DNA from: an uncultured Clostridia bacterium
GTDB lineage: Bacteria > Bacillota > Clostridia > UBA1381
Direction of reading: 5' to 3'
NCBI GenBank assembly: GCA_934501535.1
Contig: CAKSUM010000008.1
Span: 47,395-111,394, forward strand
Length of the DNA stretch: 64,000 bases
Shown: piece after piece, positions 17,637 through 26,562 of the stretch
Position numbering within the stretch: the first letter of the stretch is position 1
Layout: every line of letters starts with the position of its first letter
Position numbers and translations under genes: made by a program
The notes under the pieces: model-generated
Database searches by the model: none
Told to the model about the DNA's origin: nothing
The model's input: only the letters and a program-made list of their open reading frames with translations

Positions 17637-19268
17637 ATGAAAAATAATGTAAATTTGGACTGTAAATATATAATGCCGATACGTATAGTAGCGTCGGAGG
17701 GCTGTCAAAAAGCAGATTTGCTGCTGACAAAAACACCGCGTCAGGCTGTATTCGGCGGAATTGAGCTTGTGACTGTCGAAAAAGACGGATATATAATTCT
17801 TGATTTCGGCAGAGAAATTCACGGCGGACTCAACATAACTGTGTATAACAGGGACGAGAACGCGAAATTACATCTTACATTCGGTGAAAGCGTTTCCGAA
17901 GCGTTAAGCAGTATCGGCGAAAAAGGCGCCACCAATGACCACGCAATGCGTGATTATGAGCTTGAGCTTGCAGGCAGCATGCACACATTTGAAACCGAAA
18001 ATACCGGATTTCGGTTTGTAAGGCTCAGGGCGGTGAACGGAAAAATAATGATTAGCGGCGTACAGGCAAAATTTGTGTACCGCGACCTGAAATATTACGG
18101 AAATTTTGAATGTAATGACAGCGAGCTTAATGAAATATGGAAAACGGCAGCCTACACGGTTCAGCTGAATATGCAGGAGTATATTTGGGACGGCATTAAG
18201 CGTGACCGACTGGTTTGGATAGGGGATATGCACCCGGAGGTGTCAACCGCACTTGCCGTGTTCGGAGAGGCGGACGTGATAAAGGACAGCCTTGACGTGA
18301 CTATGGACAGCACGCCGGCAGGTCACTGGGCTAACGGAATTGCCTCGTACAGCATGTGGTGGATAGTCTTGCAGCGTGATTGGTTCATAGCCACGGCTGA
18401 CAAAGCATATATTGAAAAGAACAGCGAATATATTTTTGCGCTGCTTGAAAGCATGCTGAACTGTATAAACGAGGACGGCAGCGACAGTTTTACCGGCGGC
18501 GGATTGCCGGCGTATTTTGTGGACTGGAGCTCATGTGAAACAAAAAATATGGCGACGGGATTCCACGGTGTTCTTCTGATTGCTCTTGATGCCGGACGTG
18601 AGCTTTGCAGGTATCTTAACAACAGCACTTTGGCAGAAAAGCTGAGTGCAGCTGCGGAAAATGTAAGAAAATTCACTCCGGATTATGAGGATAACAAGCA
18701 AACCGCAGCCCTTGCTGCGCTCAGCGGACTGATTGATTGCAAAACGGCGGCTGAAATAATCAAAAAGAACGGTGCGGAGGGCTTTTCGACATTCATGGGC
18801 TATTACTCTCTGCTCGCACTGCAGGCGGCGGGTGAAATGACGGCTGCACTTGAAATAATCAAAAAATTCTGGGGCGGCATGATTAAAATGGGTGCGACAA
18901 CGTTCTGGGAGGAATTTGATATTAAAGATATGGAAAATTCTTACCGTATTGACGAGCTGCCGCAAGAGGGAAAGCATGATGTTCACGGTGATTTCGGCGG
19001 ATTTTGCTACGGCGGCTTGAGAAAAAGCCTGTGCCATGGCTGGTCAAGCGGTCCGGCTGCATTTATGTGCAAAAAGGTTTTGGGCGTGATTCCGCTTGAG
19101 CCGGGATATAAAAAAATCAGACTGTGCCCGGATTTGGGCAATCTTGAATGGGCAAAGGGAAGCGTTCCCACACCGTACGGCTTGATTTCGGTTGAATATC
19201 GCCGTGAAAACGGAGAGATAAAGACTAAAATCGATGTTCCCGAGGGGATAACAATTGAGGAAGGATAA
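17637..19268 (+). CDS. GH78-like (alpha-L-rhamnosidase family) protein
   Basis: 543 aa. It has an N-terminal beta-sandwich (IILDFGREIHGGLNI, LHLTFGESVSEAL) and then an alpha/alpha barrel with the family stretch KRDRLVWIGDMHPE near 200-213, plus a C-terminal small beta domain (LCPDLGNLEWAKG, PTPYGLISVEY). No signal peptide, so it likely acts on imported oligosaccharides. It is shorter than full GH78 enzymes (about 900 aa) and lacks their first accessory domains. Start ATG 17637, 8 nt after GGAGGG. The substrate may be rhamnosides but is not proven. Confidence 0.8.
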   Translation: MKNNVNLDCKYIMPIRIVASEGCQKADLLLTKTPRQAVFGGIELVTVEKDGYIILDFGREIHGGLNITVYNRDENAKLHLTFGESVSEALSSIGEKGATNDHAMRDYELELAGSMHTFETENTGFRFVRLRAVNGKIMISGVQAKFVYRDLKYYGNFECNDSELNEIWKTAAYTVQLNMQEYIWDGIKRDRLVWIGDMHPEVSTALAVFGEADVIKDSLDVTMDSTPAGHWANGIASYSMWWIVLQRDWFIATADKAYIEKNSEYIFALLESMLNCINEDGSDSFTGGGLPAYFVDWSSCETKNMATGFHGVLLIALDAGRELCRYLNNSTLAEKLSAAAENVRKFTPDYEDNKQTAALAALSGLIDCKTAAEIIKKNGAEGFSTFMGYYSLLALQAAGEMTAALEIIKKFWGGMIKMGATTFWEEFDIKDMENSYRIDELPQEGKHDVHGDFGGFCYGGLRKSLCHGWSSGPAAFMCKKVLGVIPLEPGYKKIRLCPDLGNLEWAKGSVPTPYGLISVEYRRENGEIKTKIDVPEGITIEEG

Positions 19269-19275
19269 TGAATAT

Positions 19276-19791
19276 ATGCGGATAAAAAACGTATTTTTGG
19301 CTTTAATCGGAGTCGGCATCGTCATAATCGACCAGCTGGCAAAGATGCTCGTTGTTAAGAATATATCGGCGACCGACAGTATCCATGTGATACCCAAACT
19401 TTTTGATTTTGTATATGTTAAAAACACCGGGGCGGCGTTCAGCATACTGTCGGACAGCACGGTGCTTTTGGGAATTATATCGGTGCTGTTCTGCATAGGC
19501 GTGGGGGCGTATTGGTATATAAAAAAGCCGGAGCATACACTGCTCAGGCTCACGATGACGCTGCTGCTGGCAGGGGCTTTCGGCAATGCGATTGACAGAC
19601 TTTTCCGCGGCTTTGTGGTGGATTTTATACAGACGGTATTCATGCGCTTTCCTGTTTTTAACGTTGCGGATATTTCCATAACGGCAGGAGCGGTGCTGCT
19701 CATAATATATTTGCTCTTTTTTGATGAAGGAAACGATAAAGATGGAAAAACTGATACTGACGGCGGACAATCCGGAAAATCTGAGGATTGA
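19276..19791 (+). CDS. lspA: Lipoprotein signal peptidase (LspA)
   Basis: 171 aa inner-membrane aspartyl protease that removes signal peptides from prolipoproteins. Four membrane segments. Family motifs are IDQLAKML near 20, NTGAAFS near 53, GAFGNAIDRLFRG with one catalytic Asp near 112, and FNVADISI with the other near 134. ATG 19276 chosen; a TTG upstream in the same frame lacks spacing. The C-terminus runs 50 nt into the next gene. Confidence 0.95.
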   Translation: MRIKNVFLALIGVGIVIIDQLAKMLVVKNISATDSIHVIPKLFDFVYVKNTGAAFSILSDSTVLLGIISVLFCIGVGAYWYIKKPEHTLLRLTMTLLLAGAFGNAIDRLFRGFVVDFIQTVFMRFPVFNVADISITAGAVLLIIYLLFFDEGNDKDGKTDTDGGQSGKSED

Positions 19792-20668
19792 CCGGTACAT
19801 TGCCGACAATACCTCCGTTTCAAGAACGTATGCGGCAGAACTGTGCGAAAAAAACATGGTCACGGTAAACGGAAATGCGGCAGATAAAAAATATCGTCCG
19901 CAAAACGGTGAAATTATAGAATTGACGCTTCCCGAACCGGAAAGTATAGATTTGGTGCCGGAGAATATTCCGCTTGACATTGTTTATGAGGATAATGATG
20001 TTATCGTTGTAAATAAACCTCAGGGAATGGTTGTTCACCCGGCTGTCGGCAATACTCACGGTACTCTTGTAAATGCTCTTATGTATCACTGCGGAGATAA
20101 TTTGTCGGCAATTAACGGTGTTATAAGACCGGGTATAGTGCATAGAATTGATAAGGATACGGCAGGGCTTTTAATATGCGCAAAAAATAATGAGGCGCAT
20201 ATGCTGCTGTCGCAGCAGCTGAAGGAACGCAAGGCGTCGAGAAGATACATCGCTCTCGTGAACGGAAGAGTCAGGGAGGACGGCACGGTTAATATGCCGA
20301 TTGCGCGGCACCCCAAAGACCGCAAAAAAATGGCGGTGGTGCAGGGAGGACGTGAAGCAATTACGCATTACCGCGTTTTGGAGGAGTTTCGTGACTACAC
20401 GCTGTTGGAATGTGTTCTTGAAACAGGCAGAACGCATCAGATAAGGGTGCATATGGCGAAAATAGGACATAGCCTTGTCGGCGACAGAACATACGGACTT
20501 TCAAAGGAAAAAATCAAAACCGACGGTCAGCTGCTTTTTGCAAAAACGATCGGTTTTGTTCACCCGTCAACGGGGGAATATATGGAGTTTTCGGCTGAAT
20601 TGCCGGATTATTTCAAAGAAATATTAGACAGACTTAGAAGGAGTGAAAATAATGGCGGAAAAGCTTAA
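19742..20668 (+). CDS. RluD-type pseudouridine synthase with S4 domain
   Basis: 308 aa of the RluA family. N-terminal S4 domain (LRIDRYIADNTSVSRTYAAEL) followed by the catalytic domain with VVNKPQGMVVHPA and GIVHRIDKDTAGLL (catalytic Asp in RIDKDT, near residue 140). The closest role is YlyB/RluD-like modification of 23S rRNA. It starts inside lspA (ATG 19742, ribosome site AAGGA), the same overlap as in many Bacillota. The next gene overlaps its end by 17 nt. Confidence 0.93.
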   Translation: MEKLILTADNPENLRIDRYIADNTSVSRTYAAELCEKNMVTVNGNAADKKYRPQNGEIIELTLPEPESIDLVPENIPLDIVYEDNDVIVVNKPQGMVVHPAVGNTHGTLVNALMYHCGDNLSAINGVIRPGIVHRIDKDTAGLLICAKNNEAHMLLSQQLKERKASRRYIALVNGRVREDGTVNMPIARHPKDRKKMAVVQGGREAITHYRVLEEFRDYTLLECVLETGRTHQIRVHMAKIGHSLVGDRTYGLSKEKIKTDGQLLFAKTIGFVHPSTGEYMEFSAELPDYFKEILDRLRRSENNGGKA

Positions 20669-21716
20669 AGTATGTGTGATTTTCGGAGGTCAGTCCCCCG
20701 AACACGATATATCACGCAAATCTGTAACTTCGGTTATAAACAATCTGAACAAGGAAAAATATGACATTAGCGTCATCGGTATAACAAAGGACGGCGAGTG
20801 GTTTTTGTACACAGGAGATACGGCCAATATCGAGGGCGGCGAATGGGAAAAGGATTTGCCGCACAAGCTGCATGCAATTATTTCCCCTGACGCGACAAAA
20901 AGGGAAATCCTTATAACCGACGGGGAAATTAAGTCGATTAAACCGGACATTGTATTCCCGGTTCTGCATGGGGCGTACGGTGAGGATGGCACAATTCAGG
21001 GACTTTTGGAAATGACAAATATTAAGTATGTCGGAATGGGTGTTCTCGGTTCGGCTGTCGGCATGGATAAGTCTTTTTCAAAAATCATTTTTGCCGATGC
21101 AGGTATCCCTCAGGCTGACTGGGTTGTTGTGCACACCGGCGACGGTTTTGAAAAATATATAGATGAAATCGAAGGAAAATTCGGTTATCCGTGCTTTGTG
21201 AAACCTTGCAATACAGGTTCGTCCGTCGGTGTGGGAAAGGCGCATGACCGTGAGGAATTGTATGCCGCACTGGCAGAGGCTGCAAAGTTCGACAGAAAAA
21301 TCCTTGTTGAGGAACATATTGACGGTCATGAAGTGGAATGTGCCGTTTTGGGCGGAAATCCGGCAAAGGCTGCGGAAGTGGGTGAAATTGTGCCCACAGT
21401 GGAATTTTATGACTTTGACGCAAAATACAACGATAATTCTACTCAGCTGCATATACCGGCGGATATTTCGGAGGAAAACCGCGAAAAAATCAGAAAATAT
21501 GCAGTTAAAGCATTCGAGGCGATTGACGGCATGGGCTTATCGCGCGTTGACTTTTTTGTGAGATACAAAGATAATTCGGTGGTACTCAATGAAATAAATA
21601 CTATGCCCGGATTTACAAATATCAGTATGTATCCCAAGCTTTGGGACGCGGTTGGAATAGGATATTCCGAACTTTTGGATAAATTGATTGAACTGGGACT
21701 GGAAAGGGTTAAATGA
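20652..21716 (+). CDS. ddl: D-alanine-D-alanine ligase
   Basis: 354 aa ATP-grasp enzyme making the D-Ala-D-Ala end of peptidoglycan precursors. FGGQSPEHDISRKS (residues 11-24) is the family start, FVKPCNTGSSVGVGKA near 185 the ATP loop, and NEINTMPGFTNISMYPKLW near 315 the metal and substrate site. The active-site residue region KYNDNSTQLHIPA carries no Tyr-to-Phe signature; I cannot tell D-Ala from D-Lac preference with certainty. ATG 20652 after AAGGAG. Confidence 0.94.
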   Translation: MAEKLKVCVIFGGQSPEHDISRKSVTSVINNLNKEKYDISVIGITKDGEWFLYTGDTANIEGGEWEKDLPHKLHAIISPDATKREILITDGEIKSIKPDIVFPVLHGAYGEDGTIQGLLEMTNIKYVGMGVLGSAVGMDKSFSKIIFADAGIPQADWVVVHTGDGFEKYIDEIEGKFGYPCFVKPCNTGSSVGVGKAHDREELYAALAEAAKFDRKILVEEHIDGHEVECAVLGGNPAKAAEVGEIVPTVEFYDFDAKYNDNSTQLHIPADISEENREKIRKYAVKAFEAIDGMGLSRVDFFVRYKDNSVVLNEINTMPGFTNISMYPKLWDAVGIGYSELLDKLIELGLERVK

Positions 21717-22525
21717 TGGACAACAGAAGTATCGGAGTCTTTGACTCGGGTCTGGGCGGACTGACGGCAGTCAAGCAGATAATGCAGGAATTACCGGACG
21801 AAAGCATAATATATTTCGGTGATACGGGGCGCGTACCTTACGGCCCCCGTTCGCGCGAAACGATAATAAAATATTCAAAAAATGACATTAATTTTCTTTT
21901 AAGCAAAGATGTAAAGCTTATTGTTGTCGCGTGCGGAACAGTAAGCTCTACGGCGCTGCCGGCAATTCGCGGCGATTATGATATACCGATAATCGGGGTT
22001 GTGGAGCCTGCTGCGGCTACTGCTCTTGCGGCAACGCGCAACGGCAGAATAGGAATTATAGGTACCAACGGCACAATAAAAAGCGGTGCATATGAAAGAG
22101 TTTTAAAGGAAAGACGCAGAGATATAGTGACTTTTTCCAAGGCATGTCCGCTGTTTGTTCCGCTTGTCGAAAACGGACATTTTGATACCAAGGTAGCAGA
22201 GCTTGTCACGGCAGAATACCTGGAGGAAGTTAAAAAACAGAATGTCGATACCCTTATTATGGGCTGTACGCATTATCCGCTACTGAAAAAGACAATCGGC
22301 GCATTTATGGGAGAAAGCGTCACCCTTATCGACGCAGGCGCGGAAGTGGCCAAAGAATTAAAGCGTCATTTTGACAAAAATGAGCTTCATTCGCAGGTGC
22401 ATGACAAAAAGCAGTATCAGTATTTTGTCAGTGATGATGTATGCAGCTTTTCGGAACTCGGCGGAATATTTCTCAATAAAAAAATAGACGGTCAGGTGGA
22501 GAAAATTGACATTGAAAAATACTGA
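21713..22525 (+). CDS. murI: Glutamate racemase
   Basis: 270 aa, converts L-glutamate to D-glutamate for peptidoglycan. VFDSGLGGLTAVK at 9-21 has the first Asp; the two catalytic Cys are in VVACGTVSS near 73 and GCTHYPLL near 184. Start overlaps the ddl stop (ATGATG at 21713). With ddl it forms a cell-wall precursor pair. Confidence 0.96.
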   Translation: MMDNRSIGVFDSGLGGLTAVKQIMQELPDESIIYFGDTGRVPYGPRSRETIIKYSKNDINFLLSKDVKLIVVACGTVSSTALPAIRGDYDIPIIGVVEPAAATALAATRNGRIGIIGTNGTIKSGAYERVLKERRRDIVTFSKACPLFVPLVENGHFDTKVAELVTAEYLEEVKKQNVDTLIMGCTHYPLLKKTIGAFMGESVTLIDAGAEVAKELKRHFDKNELHSQVHDKKQYQYFVSDDVCSFSELGGIFLNKKIDGQVEKIDIEKY

Positions 22526-22952
22526 GGAAAATGCTATAATAGAATTGATAAACCGACAGTCATCGGGGGAACTCAGCGATAAAATCGAGTTTGTATCGGA
22601 CTGCGGATTTTACTTAAAAAACGGTTGTTTTTACATAACCTACAAAGAACACAGCGACATGGGAATGGATAATTCAAGAGTTATAATAAAGCTTGACGGA
22701 GATATTGTGACCATGCGCAGAATGGGCGAATACCGCACGGTTATGGTGTACAAAACGGGAGAAGTGACCGATTTTAACTATCATACGCCGTTCGGGCAGC
22801 TTAATATAAAAATACGCACGCAGCGTATTGAAAGCCGTTTTTGCGAAAGCGGAGGAACGCTTGAGCTTGAATATTTGCTGTTCACCGGCGGAGAAGTGAC
22901 AAAAAATGAGATAAAGATAAAAGTAAAGGCACACGGCGAACCCGAGGTATAA
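22506..22952 (+). CDS. DUF1934 / YwiB-type beta-barrel protein
   Basis: 148 aa. Resembles Bacillus YwiB: DKIEFVSDCGFYLKNGCFYITYKEHSD and a following run of antiparallel strands (LDGDIVTMRRMGEYRTVMVY, GQLNIKI, GTLELEYLL). Calycin-like fold of unknown role. The only in-frame starts are TTG 22506 and TTG 22512; the first is 5 nt after GTGGAG. It overlaps murI by 20 nt. A consensus promoter lies inside its first codons. Confidence 0.82.
   Translation: MTLKNTEENAIIELINRQSSGELSDKIEFVSDCGFYLKNGCFYITYKEHSDMGMDNSRVIIKLDGDIVTMRRMGEYRTVMVYKTGEVTDFNYHTPFGQLNIKIRTQRIESRFCESGGTLELEYLLFTGGEVTKNEIKIKVKAHGEPEV
22512..22540 (+). promoter_or_regulatory. Consensus promoter inside the DUF1934 start
   Basis: TTGAAA (22512-22517), 17 nt, TATAAT (22535-22540). 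It overlaps the first codons of the DUF1934 gene; transcripts from it would lack that start and would serve the S41 peptidase gene downstream. Confidence 0.6.
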
Positions 22953-22994
22953 CGGCGTTTGCCGCAGTGCATGTGACGAAACGGAGGAATGAAC

Positions 22995-24434
22995 GTGAAA
23001 AAAACAGGAATTTTATCGGCAATTTTAGCCGGTGTGATGCTGATTTCGCAGCCGGTATTTGCGCAGACGCAGAGTACGGAATATGACCAGTATGAACGCA
23101 TAATGAATTATGCCGCAAACCTCTACATAGACGAAAGCGCCGATGCGGATAAGATGATGGACGAGGCACTGCGCAGTGTTTTAAAGGACAACCCCGAACT
23201 GATGAATAAATTGATAAAAGCGGGATTTGCAACACTTGATGAATATTCCGAATTTTACACAAAGGAGGAATATGAGCTTTTTAATAAAAACATAAATCAT
23301 ATTGTTTACGGTATAGGAGTGGTAATTCAGCAGGTCGGCGACTATATTACCGTGATGAGGTGTGTTGAAGGCGGCGGAGCAGAGGCTGCCGGAATGCAGG
23401 AGGGCGACAAAATATACAAGGTTGACGGAACCGACGTGACGGGGCAGAGCGTTGAAAAGGTGCAGGACTTGATTGTGGGTGAAATAGGCACAAATGTAAC
23501 TGTTACGGTTCTGCGCGACGATAAGGAGATTGAATATACCATAACGCGCGGCGAAGTCAGCGGAAGCACGGTCGGCAGCACAATTCTTGAGGGAAATATC
23601 GGGTATATGGAAATTGTGAATTTCGGAATGAACACCGCAGACGAATTTGTGGAAGCGCTTGATGAATTTGACAAATCCGGTGTGGAAAATATCATTCTCG
23701 ACCTGCGCGATAATCCGGGAGGCTATCTTGACGCGGCGATACTGATTGCGTCGGTAATTGTTCCGGAGGGAACCATAGTTAAAACCGTTTACAGAAATTC
23801 CTATGAAAATGAAGAATACAAGTCAGAGCAGAAAAATGCGCATTACAAATTTGCGGTACTGGTAAATGAAAACACGGCGTCAAGCGCGGAGGTTCTCGCA
23901 AGCGCAATTCAGGACAGCGGCGTGGGTATTCTCGTGGGTGACAAGACTTACGGAAAAGGCGTTATCCAGCAAATGTATGAAATTTGGGACGGCTGTGCCT
24001 TCAAGGTGACCACGGGAAAATACTTTACGCGCAACGGCAAGGATATAAACGGTAACGGTATTGAGCCGGACGAATACATCGATAATGAAACGCGCCCGAT
24101 AGATATTACGCGCTATGAAGTTTTCGACTATAAAACAAAACCGCAGCGGGGCGATACTTCATTAAATGTCAAAGCTGCAAAACAGCGGCTGCGTCTTTTG
24201 GGATACTATTCCGGCGAAATAAACGATACTTTTGACGGTGCTGCGGAATCGGCTGTTTACAGATTTCAGGAGGACAATGATTTATTCGCCTACGGCGTAC
24301 TTGATATTTCCACGCAGGTAAAGCTGGAAAATACATTCTATAAGCTCAAAGAGGTTGTGGATAAACAGCTGGAATTTGCCTATACATACTTCGGCGGAAA
24401 TGCCGATGATCTGCATAATGAAACCAGAGATTAA
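22995..24434 (+). CDS. Secreted C-terminal-processing peptidase (S41) with PDZ and PG-binding domain
   Basis: 479 aa. Signal peptide residues 1-24 ending VFA-QT. PDZ domain about 95-175 (VIQQVGDYITVMRCVEGG, GDKIYKVDGTDV). S41 protease fold with the catalytic Ser near 296 (NENTASSAEVLAS) and Lys near 321 (TYGKGVIQ). A C-terminal peptidoglycan-binding domain 390-445 (TSLNVKAAKQRLRLLGYYSGEIND). This CtpB/CtpA layout suits extracellular proteolysis near the wall. GTG 22995 is used because it is 7 nt after GGAGG; ATG 22989 touches the ribosome site. A Ser-Lys pair is present, so it should be active. Confidence 0.93.
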   Translation: MKKTGILSAILAGVMLISQPVFAQTQSTEYDQYERIMNYAANLYIDESADADKMMDEALRSVLKDNPELMNKLIKAGFATLDEYSEFYTKEEYELFNKNINHIVYGIGVVIQQVGDYITVMRCVEGGGAEAAGMQEGDKIYKVDGTDVTGQSVEKVQDLIVGEIGTNVTVTVLRDDKEIEYTITRGEVSGSTVGSTILEGNIGYMEIVNFGMNTADEFVEALDEFDKSGVENIILDLRDNPGGYLDAAILIASVIVPEGTIVKTVYRNSYENEEYKSEQKNAHYKFAVLVNENTASSAEVLASAIQDSGVGILVGDKTYGKGVIQQMYEIWDGCAFKVTTGKYFTRNGKDINGNGIEPDEYIDNETRPIDITRYEVFDYKTKPQRGDTSLNVKAAKQRLRLLGYYSGEINDTFDGAAESAVYRFQEDNDLFAYGVLDISTQVKLENTFYKLKEVVDKQLEFAYTYFGGNADDLHNETRD

Positions 24435-24587
24435 AAAATCCTCGGACAAAGAGCAGAGCCGCGGCGAAAATACGGAAATTAACTATTCTGCTGTCAAGAG
24501 CGCAAAACCGTGCCTGACGGAAGTTATGCAAAGAAAGCGGTTAGTGCGTGAAATCTGCTGTTACAGACAGAATAAAGGAGAATTTAT

Positions 24588-25439
24588 ATGAAAAAAACGT
24601 CTGCGCTGTCATATAACAGAGATGTATCTTTCCTTAACAACGTAATGATTGCCCCGGAAACAAAGCTTGTGTTCTTTTACACACACTTTATGACGGATAC
24701 GAATAATGTCGGAGAACATTCACATTCGTTTTATGAGCTGCATATCGTCATTAACGGGAGGTGTACTATTCGGTGCGGAGGGCAAAACACGGAGCTTTTG
24801 CAGAACAGCTGTATCCTTATTCCTCCGGGAACGCTGCATAAATTTGAGGACTGTTCGGACGATTTTTTTCGATACTCAATAGCGCTGGACTTTATTAAAA
24901 ATGAAAAAAGCATGCGGTTGCTGCAAGATATTATTATAAAACAGCTTGATGAAAATTGCAGCTTTTATATGAAAAATATTATATCCGAGCATGAAAACAA
25001 CCGTATCGGATATAAATATATGCTTAATTCGATGATTTCGTGCCTGACGGTGGAAATTTTGCGGCTGATGCACATTTCGGTTGAAGAGGAAAATGCATGC
25101 AGTGCGGCACAGCAAAATTTGAGCGCGGCACTTGAATTTATTGACAGAAATCTGTCGCGGAGCATTACGCTCACCGATGTATCAAAAGCGGTGCACCTCA
25201 GCACGAGGCAGCTTGACCGAATTTTTAAGGAGAGCATCGATTTTACCGTGACTCAGTACATAAAAAATAAAAAGCTGGAAAATGTAAAGGAATATCTTGA
25301 AAAAACAGATTTGAGCGTAAAGGAAATATCCGGTCTTACCGGTTTCAGCGACGAGGCTGCACTATGCAAGCAGTTCAAAAAACAGTTTGGCGTTCCGTGC
25401 AGCATATACCGCAAAAAAAGTCAGAATACGGCATTATAA
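24588..25439 (+). CDS. AraC-family transcriptional regulator
   Basis: 283 aa. Cupin-type sensor at the N-terminus (HSHSFYELHIVINGRCTI, PPGTLHKFEDC, residues 40-95) and two HTH motifs at the C-terminus (ITLTDVSKAVHLSTRQLDRIFKE near 200, VKEISGLTGFSDEAALCKQFKKQFG near 245). The cupin may bind a sugar. Start ATG 24588, 6 nt after AGGAG. It points at two minus-strand sugar genes (lyase, sialidase-like), which are likely targets. Confidence 0.93.
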   Translation: MKKTSALSYNRDVSFLNNVMIAPETKLVFFYTHFMTDTNNVGEHSHSFYELHIVINGRCTIRCGGQNTELLQNSCILIPPGTLHKFEDCSDDFFRYSIALDFIKNEKSMRLLQDIIIKQLDENCSFYMKNIISEHENNRIGYKYMLNSMISCLTVEILRLMHISVEEENACSAAQQNLSAALEFIDRNLSRSITLTDVSKAVHLSTRQLDRIFKESIDFTVTQYIKNKKLENVKEYLEKTDLSVKEISGLTGFSDEAALCKQFKKQFGVPCSIYRKKSQNTAL

Positions 25440-25494
25440 TTATATCTTAATTATGCATGCCGCGTAAGTTACTTCATATTATCCCGGCATATTT

Positions 25495-25546
25495 TAAAAC
25501 CTCCCGTGATGTTTCGGTAAAACCGTTAATCGCAGGAGGTTTTTTA
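25495..25546. terminator. Bidirectional terminator
   Basis: AAAACCTCC at about 25496-25504 pairs with GGAGGTTTT at 25535-25543, with an inner paired region and a smaller CGGT-ACCG hairpin. T runs occur on both strands, fitting the convergent araC and lyase genes. Confidence 0.82.
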
Positions 25547-25565
25547 TGTGTTCCGACAGGGATTT

Positions 25566-26489
25566 TTACAGTAATAATTCAAGACAGTCCGACGCTTTTT
25601 TCATCTGAATAACGCAGTCTTTTACATAGTCGGTAAATTCGTCGGCTTTTCTGTTTCTCGCGGTGACGTTTGTTTTCAATCCGCACAAATTCATGCTGTA
25701 TTTTGCGGTAAGCGGATAGGGAAGCCCGACTTCGGTAAAACCGAAGGTGCCTATAAATGACTGAATAAACTCCGCTTTTTGCGGGTTTTTCTTATAATTT
25801 TCGCACAGCCAGCTGTATAAGCGCGGGTGGAAATTTGCCATAATTCCGCAGTAACCGTCTGCGCCGCTGCGCATGGACTCAAGCAATGTCTGACAGTTTG
25901 CATTTAAAAGACTGAAATGACTTCCGTCCAGAATACGGCAGCGCTCAGCTATGACAGCACTGTCGCAGCAGGTGTCTTTCATATAATAAAACCGTCCGGT
26001 ATTAACGCACCATTCAAGAATTTTCGGCGTAACAAGACGCTTGTAAGGTGTAGGACATTCATAAAGTCCGAGCCGTGCGTCGGCAGGCAGCTTTTCAATC
26101 AGCGCTTCGGCATTGCGTATAAACACATCATCGCCCTCGTTGTTAGGGTCAAGGCGGTTTGTTATAAGTATAAGCGCGTCTGTACCCGAAGCGTAAACAG
26201 CGTTTAGCTCCTCTGCCTGCTTTTCGGGACTGTCCGAAACATGCCCCGATGAAACCACTGTAAATCTGCGGTTTCCGCTGCGTTCAAGCTCTTTTGCGCG
26301 GCGGTATACCACGCGGTTCAGTTCGGTGCGTTCCTCTTGCGAAAGGTAGAATATCTCGCTTGACTGGCATACCGAAAATATACCTGTCAGCCCCGAATTA
26401 TAATACCAATCGACGTATTTTTCCGCTGCGGAAAAATCAATTTTGCCGCCTGCATCATACGGCGTAATCATTGTTACAAAGCTCTCCAT
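25566..26489 (-). CDS. Dihydrodipicolinate synthase / N-acetylneuraminate lyase family protein
   Basis: 307 aa Schiff-base class I aldolase-type TIM barrel. Tyr in GLYECPTPY near 142 and the Schiff-base Lys in YYMKDTC near 169 are in place; SVCQSSEIFYLSQEER near 39-54 is a GTTGE-like loop altered to CQSSE. The altered loop and the neighbouring sialidase-like gene favour a sugar-acid lyase over lysine biosynthesis, but the substrate cannot be read. ATG at 26487-26489 follows GGAGG on the minus strand. It shares the strand with the sialidase-like gene 73 nt upstream. Confidence 0.82.
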   Translation of the reverse strand: MESFVTMITPYDAGGKIDFSAAEKYVDWYYNSGLTGIFSVCQSSEIFYLSQEERTELNRVVYRRAKELERSGNRRFTVVSSGHVSDSPEKQAEELNAVYASGTDALILITNRLDPNNEGDDVFIRNAEALIEKLPADARLGLYECPTPYKRLVTPKILEWCVNTGRFYYMKDTCCDSAVIAERCRILDGSHFSLLNANCQTLLESMRSGADGYCGIMANFHPRLYSWLCENYKKNPQKAEFIQSFIGTFGFTEVGLPYPLTAKYSMNLCGLKTNVTARNRKADEFTDYVKDCVIQMKKASDCLELLL

Positions 26490-26562
26490 TTTTATCCTCC
26501 ATTTTCAGCAATATTTTATCATGTATGCGGATATATCCGAAATATCCGAAAATTATACCCGT

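Noticed and set aside
24355..24591. 78-aa ORF overlapping the end of the S41 peptidase
   Set aside because: Starts inside the peptidase gene in another frame; composition looks like a shadow frame and there is no ribosome site.
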